NCBI GenBank assembly: GCA_027459765.1
Contig: DAIDHD010000038.1
Location: forward strand, 1 to 64,000
Reading direction: 5' to 3'
Length of the DNA: 64,000 nucleotides
Source: Gammaproteobacteria bacterium
Lineage (GTDB): Bacteria > Pseudomonadota > Gammaproteobacteria > Steroidobacterales > Steroidobacteraceae
Shown here: in pieces, positions 8,910 through 15,110 of the stretch
Layout: the number at the start of each line of letters is the position of its first letter
Numbering within the stretch: position 1 is the stretch's first letter
The notes under the pieces: model-generated
Told to the model about the DNA's origin: nothing
Database searches by the model: none
What the model saw: the letters and a program-made list of their open reading frames with translations, nothing else
Program-made: the position numbers and the translations under genes

Positions 8910-9122
8910 ATGAGCACCATCAGCCTGTTGATCCTCTCGTTCTGCGGCGTAATCGGCTATTCCCTGACGGCGATCCGCGTCTATTCCTCGCTGCCGCGCA
9001 CGCTGGGCGCACTCGGTGACCAGCATGGCCGTTATGCCCGCCTGGGACGCGACCTGCCGTTCGGCGACACCCCCTCGGGCACGGCTGCCGTTCGCAACAC
9101 CTGGCAGACCCAGACCGTCTGA
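8910..9122 (+). CDS. small single-pass membrane protein, 70 aa, unknown
   Basis: ATG at 8910 has a GGAAGG site 9 nt upstream. Residues 4-22 (ISLLILSFCGVIGYSLTAI) form one transmembrane segment, followed by a basic, Arg-rich soluble tail (SSLPRTLGALGDQHGRYAR). I do not recognise a family. It lies between the antiporter promoter and the regulator gene, in the same direction as the regulator, and could be co-transcribed with it or expressed from its own promoter in the AT-rich region. Codon use (G/C in third positions) resembles the neighbours, which supports a real gene. Confidence 0.6.
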   Translation: MSTISLLILSFCGVIGYSLTAIRVYSSLPRTLGALGDQHGRYARLGRDLPFGDTPSGTAAVRNTWQTQTV

Positions 9123-9172
9123 CGCTCCCCCCTCGCGACGGCGGCGCAGGCTGGCGCCGTCGGCGTGAGTTC

Positions 9173-9184
9173 GATATACAAGAC
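9173..9184 (-). promoter_or_regulatory. candidate FadR-type operator, site 2
   Basis: Read on the minus strand this is GTCTTGTATATC, 10 of 12 bases identical to site 1 at 8659-8670. It lies 67 bp before the regulator ATG and overlaps the -10-like sequence TATACA, as expected for autoregulation. Confidence 0.45.
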
Positions 9185-9250
9185 ACCAGAAACTTTAATC
9201 CAACGAATCTTGGAGTGGGTGCGGTGGCTGTTGAGACGGGGGAAAAGACA

Positions 9251-9970
9251 ATGAATACGACGGCGTCGATCATTCAACGGGCAACGGGAGGCTCTCCGCT
9301 CGCGCTGGCGCCGCTGAATCCGACCAGTCTTCGCGACCAGGCGTACGCGCTGCTGAAAGGGGCGATCGCCGACACCGACATCTACGATCCGAACCAGGAG
9401 CTCAGGCTCGACGAACGCCAGCTCACCATGGCGCTCGGTGTGAGCCGAACCCCGATCCGCGAGGCGCTGTCGGTCCTGGAACAGGAAGGCTTCATCCGCA
9501 CGGTCCCGCGCCGCGGGATCTACATCGTGCGCAAGTCCCGGCGCGAGATCATCGAGATGATCCAGATGTGGGCTGCGCTCGAGTCCATGGCGGCGCGGCT
9601 CGCGACTCTGCAGGCGAGCGACGAGGAGATCGCCAAGTTGAGGCACCTGTTCGACGAGTTCCACAACTCCTCGCCGGCCGAGCACCTGTGCGAGTACTCG
9701 GACGCGAACATCGCCTTCCACACCGCGGTGATCGCGCTCGGCGGCTCGCAGACCATCATCGACGCCACGCGCAACCTCCTCATCCACGTTCGGGCGATCC
9801 GTCGCGCGACCATCACCCAGTCGGATCGGGCGGCGAAATCCATCGTCGAGCACCTCGCCATCATCGAGGCGCTCGAGAAGCGCAATACCGAGGCCGCCGA
9901 ACGGCTCACGCGCGAACACACGCTCGACCTCGCGCAGCACGTCGCCGCCCACTGCGACTTCCTCGACTGA
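9251..9970 (+). CDS. GntR-family regulator, FadR subfamily (FCD domain)
   Basis: 239-aa transcription factor. The N-terminal winged helix-turn-helix (about 20-90) shows the signature LRLDERQLTMALGVSRTPIR with ALSVLEQEGFI and the wing PRRGIYIV. The C-terminal all-helical FCD ligand domain (about 98-230) has the metal-binding pattern DANIAFH followed by later His residues (VEHLAII, REHTLDL). I chose the ATG at 9251, 7 nt after GGGGGA, over a GTG at 9215. Divergent to the antiporter operon, it is the likely local regulator, binding a carboxylic acid or CoA-related effector. The shared 12-nt motif at both promoters supports direct control and autoregulation; repression versus activation is inferred only from site position. 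Confidence 0.85.
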   Translation: MNTTASIIQRATGGSPLALAPLNPTSLRDQAYALLKGAIADTDIYDPNQELRLDERQLTMALGVSRTPIREALSVLEQEGFIRTVPRRGIYIVRKSRREIIEMIQMWAALESMAARLATLQASDEEIAKLRHLFDEFHNSSPAEHLCEYSDANIAFHTAVIALGGSQTIIDATRNLLIHVRAIRRATITQSDRAAKSIVEHLAIIEALEKRNTEAAERLTREHTLDLAQHVAAHCDFLD

Positions 9971-9991
9971 CGGACGCCGGTCGGCCGCGTC

Positions 9992-11794
9992 TCAGGCTTC
10001 CTCGCCCCACACCCCGAGCGTGGTGCGGGCGCCGCCATTGGGGGCCTTGAGGCTGCGGCGACCGCCCGCGGCCGGGTCGCGCCAGCGGCCGCCGCCGGCG
10101 GCCAGCGCGTCGAGCGCTGCCGGTGCGACGGCGGCGACGCTTGCGCGCACGTCGGGGTGGCGGATCGCGCGCTCCAGCTCCTCCACATCGACGTGCGCGA
10201 GTGCGCCGCTCTCGATGGCGAGGTACACGCGCCCGGTGGCCTGCGTGGCGAAATTGACGCGCTCGAACTGGCTCACGCAGCGCTTGAGGATGCCGAGGTT
10301 GCGCTGTGGCGCCAGCAGTTCGGGACGCGGGTACAGGCCCCTCGGGTCCTTGGCGTTGACGTCGATGCGCGCGTGCCGCTCGACGTCCAGGATGCGCGTC
10401 GGGTCGAGCACGTTGATGGTGCCGCCGTCGCCGAATGCCGCGGTGCGCGGCCGCTCGCCCAGGCGCACGCTGTTGTCGAGGAACTCGAAATAGATGCGCT
10501 TGTCGGCTCGCCCCGCGAAGGTGAAGAACACGTCCGGCATTCCTGCGTAGGCTTCCACCGCGTGCGCGAGCGTGTCGTCGACCGCCTTGTAGCGGCCGAC
10601 GGCGAGACCGCGGTTCCAGGCGCGCTCCACCAGCAGTTCCGGCGCGGTGACCATGAAGAAGAGGTACACCGTGTGCCCGAAGCGCGTCAGCAGGTTGCTG
10701 CCGGCCTCGCTCGAGTCGGGGGCGAAGCTGTCGAAGCGGAAGCGGTCGATCAACAGGTGCGACATCCCCTGGTCGCGGTTCTTGCGCGCCATGTAACGGT
10801 CGAGCTTCTGATCGACGATCTGCAGTTCGTCGCCGGTGAACGCGCCGGCGTACTTGTAGGCGTCGCCGAGCGAGCCGTAGTCGAGCAGCTGCTTGCGCCA
10901 GATGTCGGGACTTATCAACGCGAAGTCGCGCCACTCGAGGCCGAGGTCGCCCGCCAGTTGCTTCTGCATCGGGCGCAGGGTGCTCTTGCCGGACGCCGAC
11001 GGCCCCTTGGTGTTGATGACCACCGGCCGGGGCTGTCGCGGCAGGCGCCGGTAGCCCTCGCGCGCGGCCGCGGCTGCGATCAGAGGCTCGAGGGCGCGGC
11101 CCACCGCGTCGCCGCCGTGGACGTTGCCGGCCAGATCGGTGGCGATCGCGACGATCTGCTCGGGTGTCCCCCAGGCGCGGCCGTTGGTCGCGAACAACGC
11201 GGACATGACCTTGGCGAGCGTCCGGTAGACCAGCCCCTCGATGCCGTCGTCGCCGCGACTGGCGCGCCGCTCGCACTCGGTGATTTCAGCAAGACCCCAG
11301 CCGCCTTCCTCGACGCGGTGTCCGGCCGCCGCCGGCCGGCGGCGCAGACGCGCCAGCAGGCCGCCGCCTGCCCGCCCGTCGTGCGCTTCGCGGGCGCGAA
11401 ACGGCTCCATCACCTGCGACAGCGCCGCCCGGACCGCCGCGGCGAGCTCGGCCCGTGCCGCCTGGAACGTCGCCTCCAACGAGGCCATCTGCGGCTCGAC
11501 GTCGACCTGCAGAATGCGGGTGGTCATCTCGCGAAACTTGATGCCGAGATCCTCGACCCGCGACCCGTCCGGCACCTCGAAGTCCGCGGTGATGCGGATC
11601 AGCAACTCGTGCAACACCAGGCGGCGCGGCCTGAAGGCGACCAGATCGCTCGGCGGCAGACCGGTGAGTCCGTGCAACTCCTGGGCGGCGGCAAAGGTCG
11701 TAAATACGTGCTCCGGCCGGTAGATCGTGCACAGCGGCTTGAGCTCGGCCGGGATGTGCGAGCTCAAGCCCGGGTTCCACGGCCCGAAACTCAA
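9992..11794 (-). CDS. uncharacterised P-loop kinase-like protein, 600 aa
   Basis: The C-terminal half holds a Walker A motif GPSASGKST (264-272), followed by LISPDIWRKQLLDYG and SHLLIDRFRF, an arrangement like zeta-toxin or other small-molecule kinases (P-loop, then Asp/Arg, then a lid). The N-terminal 250 residues have no recognisable domain; one segment (138-165) is a low-complexity Gly/Arg linker. I chose the TTG at 11794 because it overlaps the TGA of the metallophosphoesterase gene (TTGA), a coupling pattern seen elsewhere here; an open frame extends further upstream but is Arg-rich shadow sequence. Function unknown; a phosphotransferase acting on a nucleotide or sugar is plausible. No antitoxin-like partner is next to it. 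Confidence 0.75.
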   Translation of the reverse strand: MSFGPWNPGLSSHIPAELKPLCTIYRPEHVFTTFAAAQELHGLTGLPPSDLVAFRPRRLVLHELLIRITADFEVPDGSRVEDLGIKFREMTTRILQVDVEPQMASLEATFQAARAELAAAVRAALSQVMEPFRAREAHDGRAGGGLLARLRRRPAAAGHRVEEGGWGLAEITECERRASRGDDGIEGLVYRTLAKVMSALFATNGRAWGTPEQIVAIATDLAGNVHGGDAVGRALEPLIAAAAAREGYRRLPRQPRPVVINTKGPSASGKSTLRPMQKQLAGDLGLEWRDFALISPDIWRKQLLDYGSLGDAYKYAGAFTGDELQIVDQKLDRYMARKNRDQGMSHLLIDRFRFDSFAPDSSEAGSNLLTRFGHTVYLFFMVTAPELLVERAWNRGLAVGRYKAVDDTLAHAVEAYAGMPDVFFTFAGRADKRIYFEFLDNSVRLGERPRTAAFGDGGTINVLDPTRILDVERHARIDVNAKDPRGLYPRPELLAPQRNLGILKRCVSQFERVNFATQATGRVYLAIESGALAHVDVEELERAIRHPDVRASVAAVAPAALDALAAGGGRWRDPAAGGRRSLKAPNGGARTTLGVWGEEA

Positions 11795-12759
11795 GGTATC
11801 GTGAACTGGTCCTCGGTCCGCCACTGAGGCTCCCCATCGCCCGGCACGAGCCGCACCATCTGCACGGACAGCGTGCGGTCGGCGACCTCGAAGCGCAGAT
11901 AGTGGTAGTTGGGAAATTCGTCGCTCTGGAACAGATCGTCGGCCCCGCGAACCACGGGATACGGATGCGCGCCGCCGCCACCGGACACCAGGTAGGTCAC
12001 CGCGCCGCGCGCGAAGCGCTCGTAGTTGTGAATGTGGCCCGCGACCACGACCACGCGCAGGGAGGTGCGGGCGGCGAGCGCGTCGAGATAATCCGCGAGC
12101 GCGCGCTCGTTCGGACGCGGATTGTGGCTCGCCTGTGGACCGGTCTGCAGGTCGGCGACGGGCGGGTGGTGCAGCACCACCAGCAGAAATCGCACGCTGG
12201 GCGGCAGCGACGCGGTTTGCGCGTCGAGCCACGCCCGCTGCGGTTCACCGGGCAGGAACGAGGAGGTGCTGTCGAGCACCAGCGCCTGCACCCGCGGACC
12301 CACGGGCAGCGCGTACCAGCGCCGGCCGCGCAGCTCGGGGAAGGCGCTCCACCAGCGCTCGAGACAGGTCGCCGGTTCGCAGCCCGCGAATTCGTGATTG
12401 CCGAGAGCGGGGTGGACCGGGATTCCGGCCGCGCGCCAACTCGCGGTCTCCTCTGCGAAAACGCCGTAGTCGGCGTCCACGCCGTGCCACGGCAGGTCGC
12501 CGTCGACGAACAAGGCCGCGGGCGCCTCGGCGGCGATGCGCTCCACCAGGGCACGCCGCGCCTGCGGCGAACTCGCTTGGATCTCGCGCGGATCGGTGAA
12601 GCGGGTGTCGCCGTAGACGATGAAGCGCAGCGGCACGCCCGCGCCTGCGGCCGGGGCGGTCGCCGTCGCCCCGCGGCCGGGCGCGGGCGCGGGCGCGTGA
12701 GTCGCGCAGCCGCCGAGGGCGAGCGCCACGGTCATGGCGTAGAGGAACTGAACTCGCAT
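11791..12759 (-). CDS. lipoprotein metallophosphoesterase (calcineurin-like)
   Basis: 322-aa calcineurin-like phosphoesterase. The signal sequence ends in the lipobox LGGC (Cys18), so it is a lipoprotein in the cell envelope. Dinuclear metal motifs appear in order: YGDTRF, VDGDLPW, LGNHEF, VLHHPP and VAGHIHNYER, close to purple acid phosphatase-like enzymes. It probably hydrolyses phosphoesters in the periplasm. The gene overlaps the start of the P-loop gene by 4 nt, but that product has no export signal, so a direct enzymatic partnership is unlikely. Confidence 0.88.
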   Translation of the reverse strand: MRVQFLYAMTVALALGGCATHAPAPAPGRGATATAPAAGAGVPLRFIVYGDTRFTDPREIQASSPQARRALVERIAAEAPAALFVDGDLPWHGVDADYGVFAEETASWRAAGIPVHPALGNHEFAGCEPATCLERWWSAFPELRGRRWYALPVGPRVQALVLDSTSSFLPGEPQRAWLDAQTASLPPSVRFLLVVLHHPPVADLQTGPQASHNPRPNERALADYLDALAARTSLRVVVVAGHIHNYERFARGAVTYLVSGGGGAHPYPVVRGADDLFQSDEFPNYHYLRFEVADRTLSVQMVRLVPGDGEPQWRTEDQFTIP

Positions 12760-12854
12760 GGTCCGCCGATGCTACACGAGTGGACGGGATGCGCACCTTG
12801 CATCCGCCGCCGCGCCCGGCCAACGCGGCTCACGGGGAACGCTCGGACAGGCTC

Positions 12855-13490
12855 CTAGTGATTTCGGTGCGGCGCTGCGCGGAAGTGCGGCATCGGCGCG
12901 GCACGATCTGCGGGCCGGGCCCCTTGCAGCACCTGGCGGCGTTGTTCCCGCGACATCTGGCGCCACTGCTGGCGCTGTTCCGGCGACATTTGCCGCCATT
13001 GCTGGCGCAGTTGCTGGCGACGCTCCGGCGACATGTTGCGAAATTGCCGGAACTGCTCCCGCACCCGCTGCTGCTCCTGCGGCGGCAGCCGCTTGAAGGC
13101 CTGCCAGCGCTCGCGCAACTGCTGGCGCTGTTCGGGCGGCATCGCCCGCCATTCGGTGAATCGCTGGCGGGCGTTGGTACGCTGCTGCGGACTCATGTTG
13201 AGCCAGCGCTGGCTGCCGCGCGCGAGCGCCTGCTGGCGCTCGGGCGTCATCGAGGACCACTGGCTCTGCATGCCGTGCAGCAATTGCTGTTGCTGCGGCG
13301 ACAGCGACGACCAGGGGCGTGGGGGCGGTGGCGACGCCGGCGCGGAGGCCTGCTCGCCCGGTGCGGCGGCGCCGGCAGCAGCGCCAGCGGCGGCGCCGGA
13401 GCCGGGCACCTGCGCGTGCGCCAGCGAGGCCGCCAGCAGGATCGCGGCAACGGCGGCGATGCACGCCGCAATTTGCGCCCGCGCGCTCAC
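12855..13490 (-). CDS. DUF3106 protein, Gln/Arg-rich exported
   Basis: 211-aa protein starting at a GTG that overlaps the stop of the preceding small gene (GTGA). Residues 1-27 are a signal peptide (IAACIAAVAAILLAASLAHA). After a Gly/Ala/Pro linker comes a region of repeated short helices built on (M/L)(S/P)PEQRQQ(L/W)R units, typical of DUF3106 proteins found downstream of ECF sigma factors in Betaproteobacteria. The repeated pattern resembles Spy/CpxP-like LTxxQ helices, so a periplasmic chaperone or envelope-sensing role is possible. Last gene of the sigma factor operon. Confidence 0.8.
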   Translation of the reverse strand: MSARAQIAACIAAVAAILLAASLAHAQVPGSGAAAGAAAGAAAPGEQASAPASPPPPRPWSSLSPQQQQLLHGMQSQWSSMTPERQQALARGSQRWLNMSPQQRTNARQRFTEWRAMPPEQRQQLRERWQAFKRLPPQEQQRVREQFRQFRNMSPERRQQLRQQWRQMSPEQRQQWRQMSREQRRQVLQGARPADRAAPMPHFRAAPHRNH

Positions 13491-13762
13491 TGCCGGCCGT
13501 CCGGCGGCGGCGCCGAGGAGTCCGCCGCCCGCGGCGCGCGCTTCTTCAGAAAATCCCACCAAGCAGCGTCTCCCACATCGTCGGCGCCCAGGAACTCGAT
13601 GAAATCGTCGTCCGGCGCATCACCCGTCGAGCCGTCGCTCGCCGCCGATGCGGCGGTCGAGGCCGGCTGCGCCGCTTGCGCCGGCGGAGCCGGCGGCGGC
13701 GCCGCGAGCGCAGCGGCGCAGACCGCGGCGCCGGCGTACAGACTGAAGCGGATCGTCCGCAA
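13487..13762 (-). CDS. small exported protein of the sigma factor operon
   Basis: 91-aa protein with an N-terminal hydrophobic segment (FSLYAGAAVCAAALAAPPP) and an acidic C-terminus containing DDDFIEFLGADDVGDAAWW. The gene sits between DUF3619 and DUF3106 genes, its TGA overlapping the GTG of the latter. I place the start at the TTG at 13762, leaving 14 bp to the upstream gene; an ATG at 13816 would overlap that gene by 40 nt. Small proteins of this kind are common in this betaproteobacterial cluster, but the function is unknown. Confidence 0.6.
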   Translation of the reverse strand: MRTIRFSLYAGAAVCAAALAAPPPAPPAQAAQPASTAASAASDGSTGDAPDDDFIEFLGADDVGDAAWWDFLKKRAPRAADSSAPPPDGRQ

Positions 13763-13776
13763 TGGCGGGCGTCCCG

Positions 13777-14169
13777 TCAGGCCGCCGGACCGGTCGAGGC
13801 CGCGTGCTCCGCCCAATCGTAGAACTCGATGTCATCCTGCAGCATGTCGAGGGTGTCGCCCACCGTGCCGTCGCTCGCCGCGACGATCTCCAGATCGTCC
13901 AGCGTCGGACCCGCGTCGACCCCGGCGGTCACGGGATGGCGCAGCGGCGAACCGATCCAGAGAGTCACGCCCAGCGCGAGCGCGGCGGCGAAACCGACCG
14001 CGGGCGCCCAGCGACCGAAGCCGTGTACGAGGGGCCGGCGCTGTGCCGTGCCGGCGGCGGCGAGCGCGGCCTGGCGCGCGCGGTTGAGACGCGAACGCAC
14101 CCGCAGGTCGACGTCGTCCACGCTGCGCGTGAACAGAGCGCGCGCGTGCAATTCCATCTCCTCGCTCAC
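13777..14169 (-). CDS. DUF3619 family protein, probable anti-sigma factor
   Basis: 130-aa protein with a cytoplasmic N-terminus (LHARALFTRSVDDVDLRVRS), one transmembrane helix (about 60-78, FAAALALGVTLWIG) and an acidic periplasmic tail (DLEIVAASDGTVGDTLDMLQ). Start is the GTG overlapping the sigma factor TGA (GTGA). Position directly after an ECF sigma factor and single-pass topology make it the likely membrane anchor or anti-sigma factor for that sigma factor. Confidence 0.78.
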   Translation of the reverse strand: MSEEMELHARALFTRSVDDVDLRVRSRLNRARQAALAAAGTAQRRPLVHGFGRWAPAVGFAAALALGVTLWIGSPLRHPVTAGVDAGPTLDDLEIVAASDGTVGDTLDMLQDDIEFYDWAEHAASTGPAA

Positions 14170-14783
14170 CAGACGTCTCCCAATTGCTCGCGCAGTGCAT
14201 GCACGGCGCGCGAATAGTGTGTCTTGACGCTGCCCTCGGAGCAGCCCATCGCAGCCGCCGTCTCGGCCACGTCCATGCCCTCGAAGTTGCGCAGGGTAAA
14301 GGCCTCCCGCTGGCGCGCGGGCAGAGCGCGCAGGCAGGTCTCCAGGCGCTCGAGGGCCTGATTTTGCATCAGGCGATCGGGCACGTCGGGTGCCGCGTCG
14401 GCCACCCGTTCCAGCGGATCTTGCGCCTCGCCCTCCGGATCCTCCTTCGGGCCGGGAAGCCAGGCCATGAAGCGCTTGCGCACCGTCCGGCGGCGCTGCA
14501 CATCGCGGATGCCGTTCTCGAGGATCCGGTAGAACAGCGGCCGCCACTCGGCGCTGGGCCGCTGCGCGTAGTGGCGCGCGAGCTTCAACATGGCGTCCTG
14601 CACGGCGTCGAGCGCATCGTCGGGATCGCGCAACGCCACCTGCGCCATGCGGAAGGCGCGGCGCTCGATCTCGGCCAGGAATTTCTCGAGTTCACGCGTC
14701 TGGTCCAGAACCGCCCCCTTGGGTTCTGGGGCGGAATCTTCCCAGACCATCCAAGCGTGCGGCAGCGTATCAAAGGCTGGCAT
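14166..14783 (-). CDS. ECF-type RNA polymerase sigma factor
   Basis: 205-aa sigma70-family factor. Region 2 (about 30-95) shows RMAQVALRDPDDALDAVQDA and region 4 (about 145-200) shows LPARQREAFTLRNFEGMDVA followed by the HTH ETAAAMGCSEGSVKTHYSRA. ATG at 14783 has an AGAGG site 6 nt upstream. It heads a four-gene operon with DUF3619, a small exported protein and DUF3106, so it probably controls an envelope response. A Pro/Glu-rich insert (LPGPKEDPEGEAQDPLE) separates the two domains. Confidence 0.88.
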   Translation of the reverse strand: MPAFDTLPHAWMVWEDSAPEPKGAVLDQTRELEKFLAEIERRAFRMAQVALRDPDDALDAVQDAMLKLARHYAQRPSAEWRPLFYRILENGIRDVQRRRTVRKRFMAWLPGPKEDPEGEAQDPLERVADAAPDVPDRLMQNQALERLETCLRALPARQREAFTLRNFEGMDVAETAAAMGCSEGSVKTHYSRAVHALREQLGDVW

Positions 14784-14957
14784 GTACGTCCTCTGGGTCG
14801 GGAGCGCATCGACTCTGCGCCACCTCGAGGGGTATAACGCCTCTGCGCCACGCGGGTTGACGGCCTGGCGGGCCCGCGCGGTCGCGCCGACTTACGCACA
14901 CCGCGAATGACGGTCGCTGCAACATTTGCGCTCGACTTCTCTGCGTAATCTCCGATT

Positions 14958-14972
14958 ATGCGTTTAACGCAT
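14958..14972. promoter_or_regulatory. 15-bp palindrome, candidate operator
   Basis: ATGCGTTTAACGCAT is a perfect inverted repeat (7 bp, 1-nt centre) in the AT-rich part of the sigma factor/priA intergenic region. It has the size and symmetry of a dimeric HTH operator; the binding protein is unknown. Confidence 0.35.
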
Positions 14973-15077
14973 TGAATTTAAAGTGGTATTTAGAATTCGA
15001 GCATTTTTTCACCAATTTGGCAGGGAGTCGAAACGGGACCAGCACTTAGGCGCGGTGGCCCCCGGTTCTCAACAGAC

Positions 15078-15100
15078 TTATCCACAGCAACTGTGGACAA
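15078..15100. promoter_or_regulatory. inverted DnaA-box pair upstream of priA
   Basis: TTATCCACA (15078-15086) is a perfect consensus DnaA box. It is followed after a CAA centre by its near-inverse CTGTGGACAA (15091-15100), whose reverse complement TTGTCCACA differs from the box at one base. The element ends just before the priA SD AAGGA (15099-15103). Confidence 0.5.
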
Positions 15101-15110
15101 GGACCGACGC

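Larger units (their letters stand above)
14784..15110. other. intergenic region between sigma factor operon and priA
   Basis: About 330 bp without a gene, separating divergent transcripts. The middle (14930-15030) is AT-rich compared with the flanks and should hold promoters for both directions. It contains the palindrome at 14958-14972 and the DnaA-box pair just before priA. Confidence 0.6.

Noticed and set aside
9906-11276. 456-aa open frame on the minus strand
   Set aside because: Alternate frame of the P-loop gene, extremely Arg-rich with no domain pattern.
9992-12759. P-loop protein plus phosphoesterase as a polynucleotide kinase/phosphatase repair pair
   Set aside because: The phosphoesterase has a lipobox and is exported, whereas the P-loop protein has no export signal, so they should be in different compartments.
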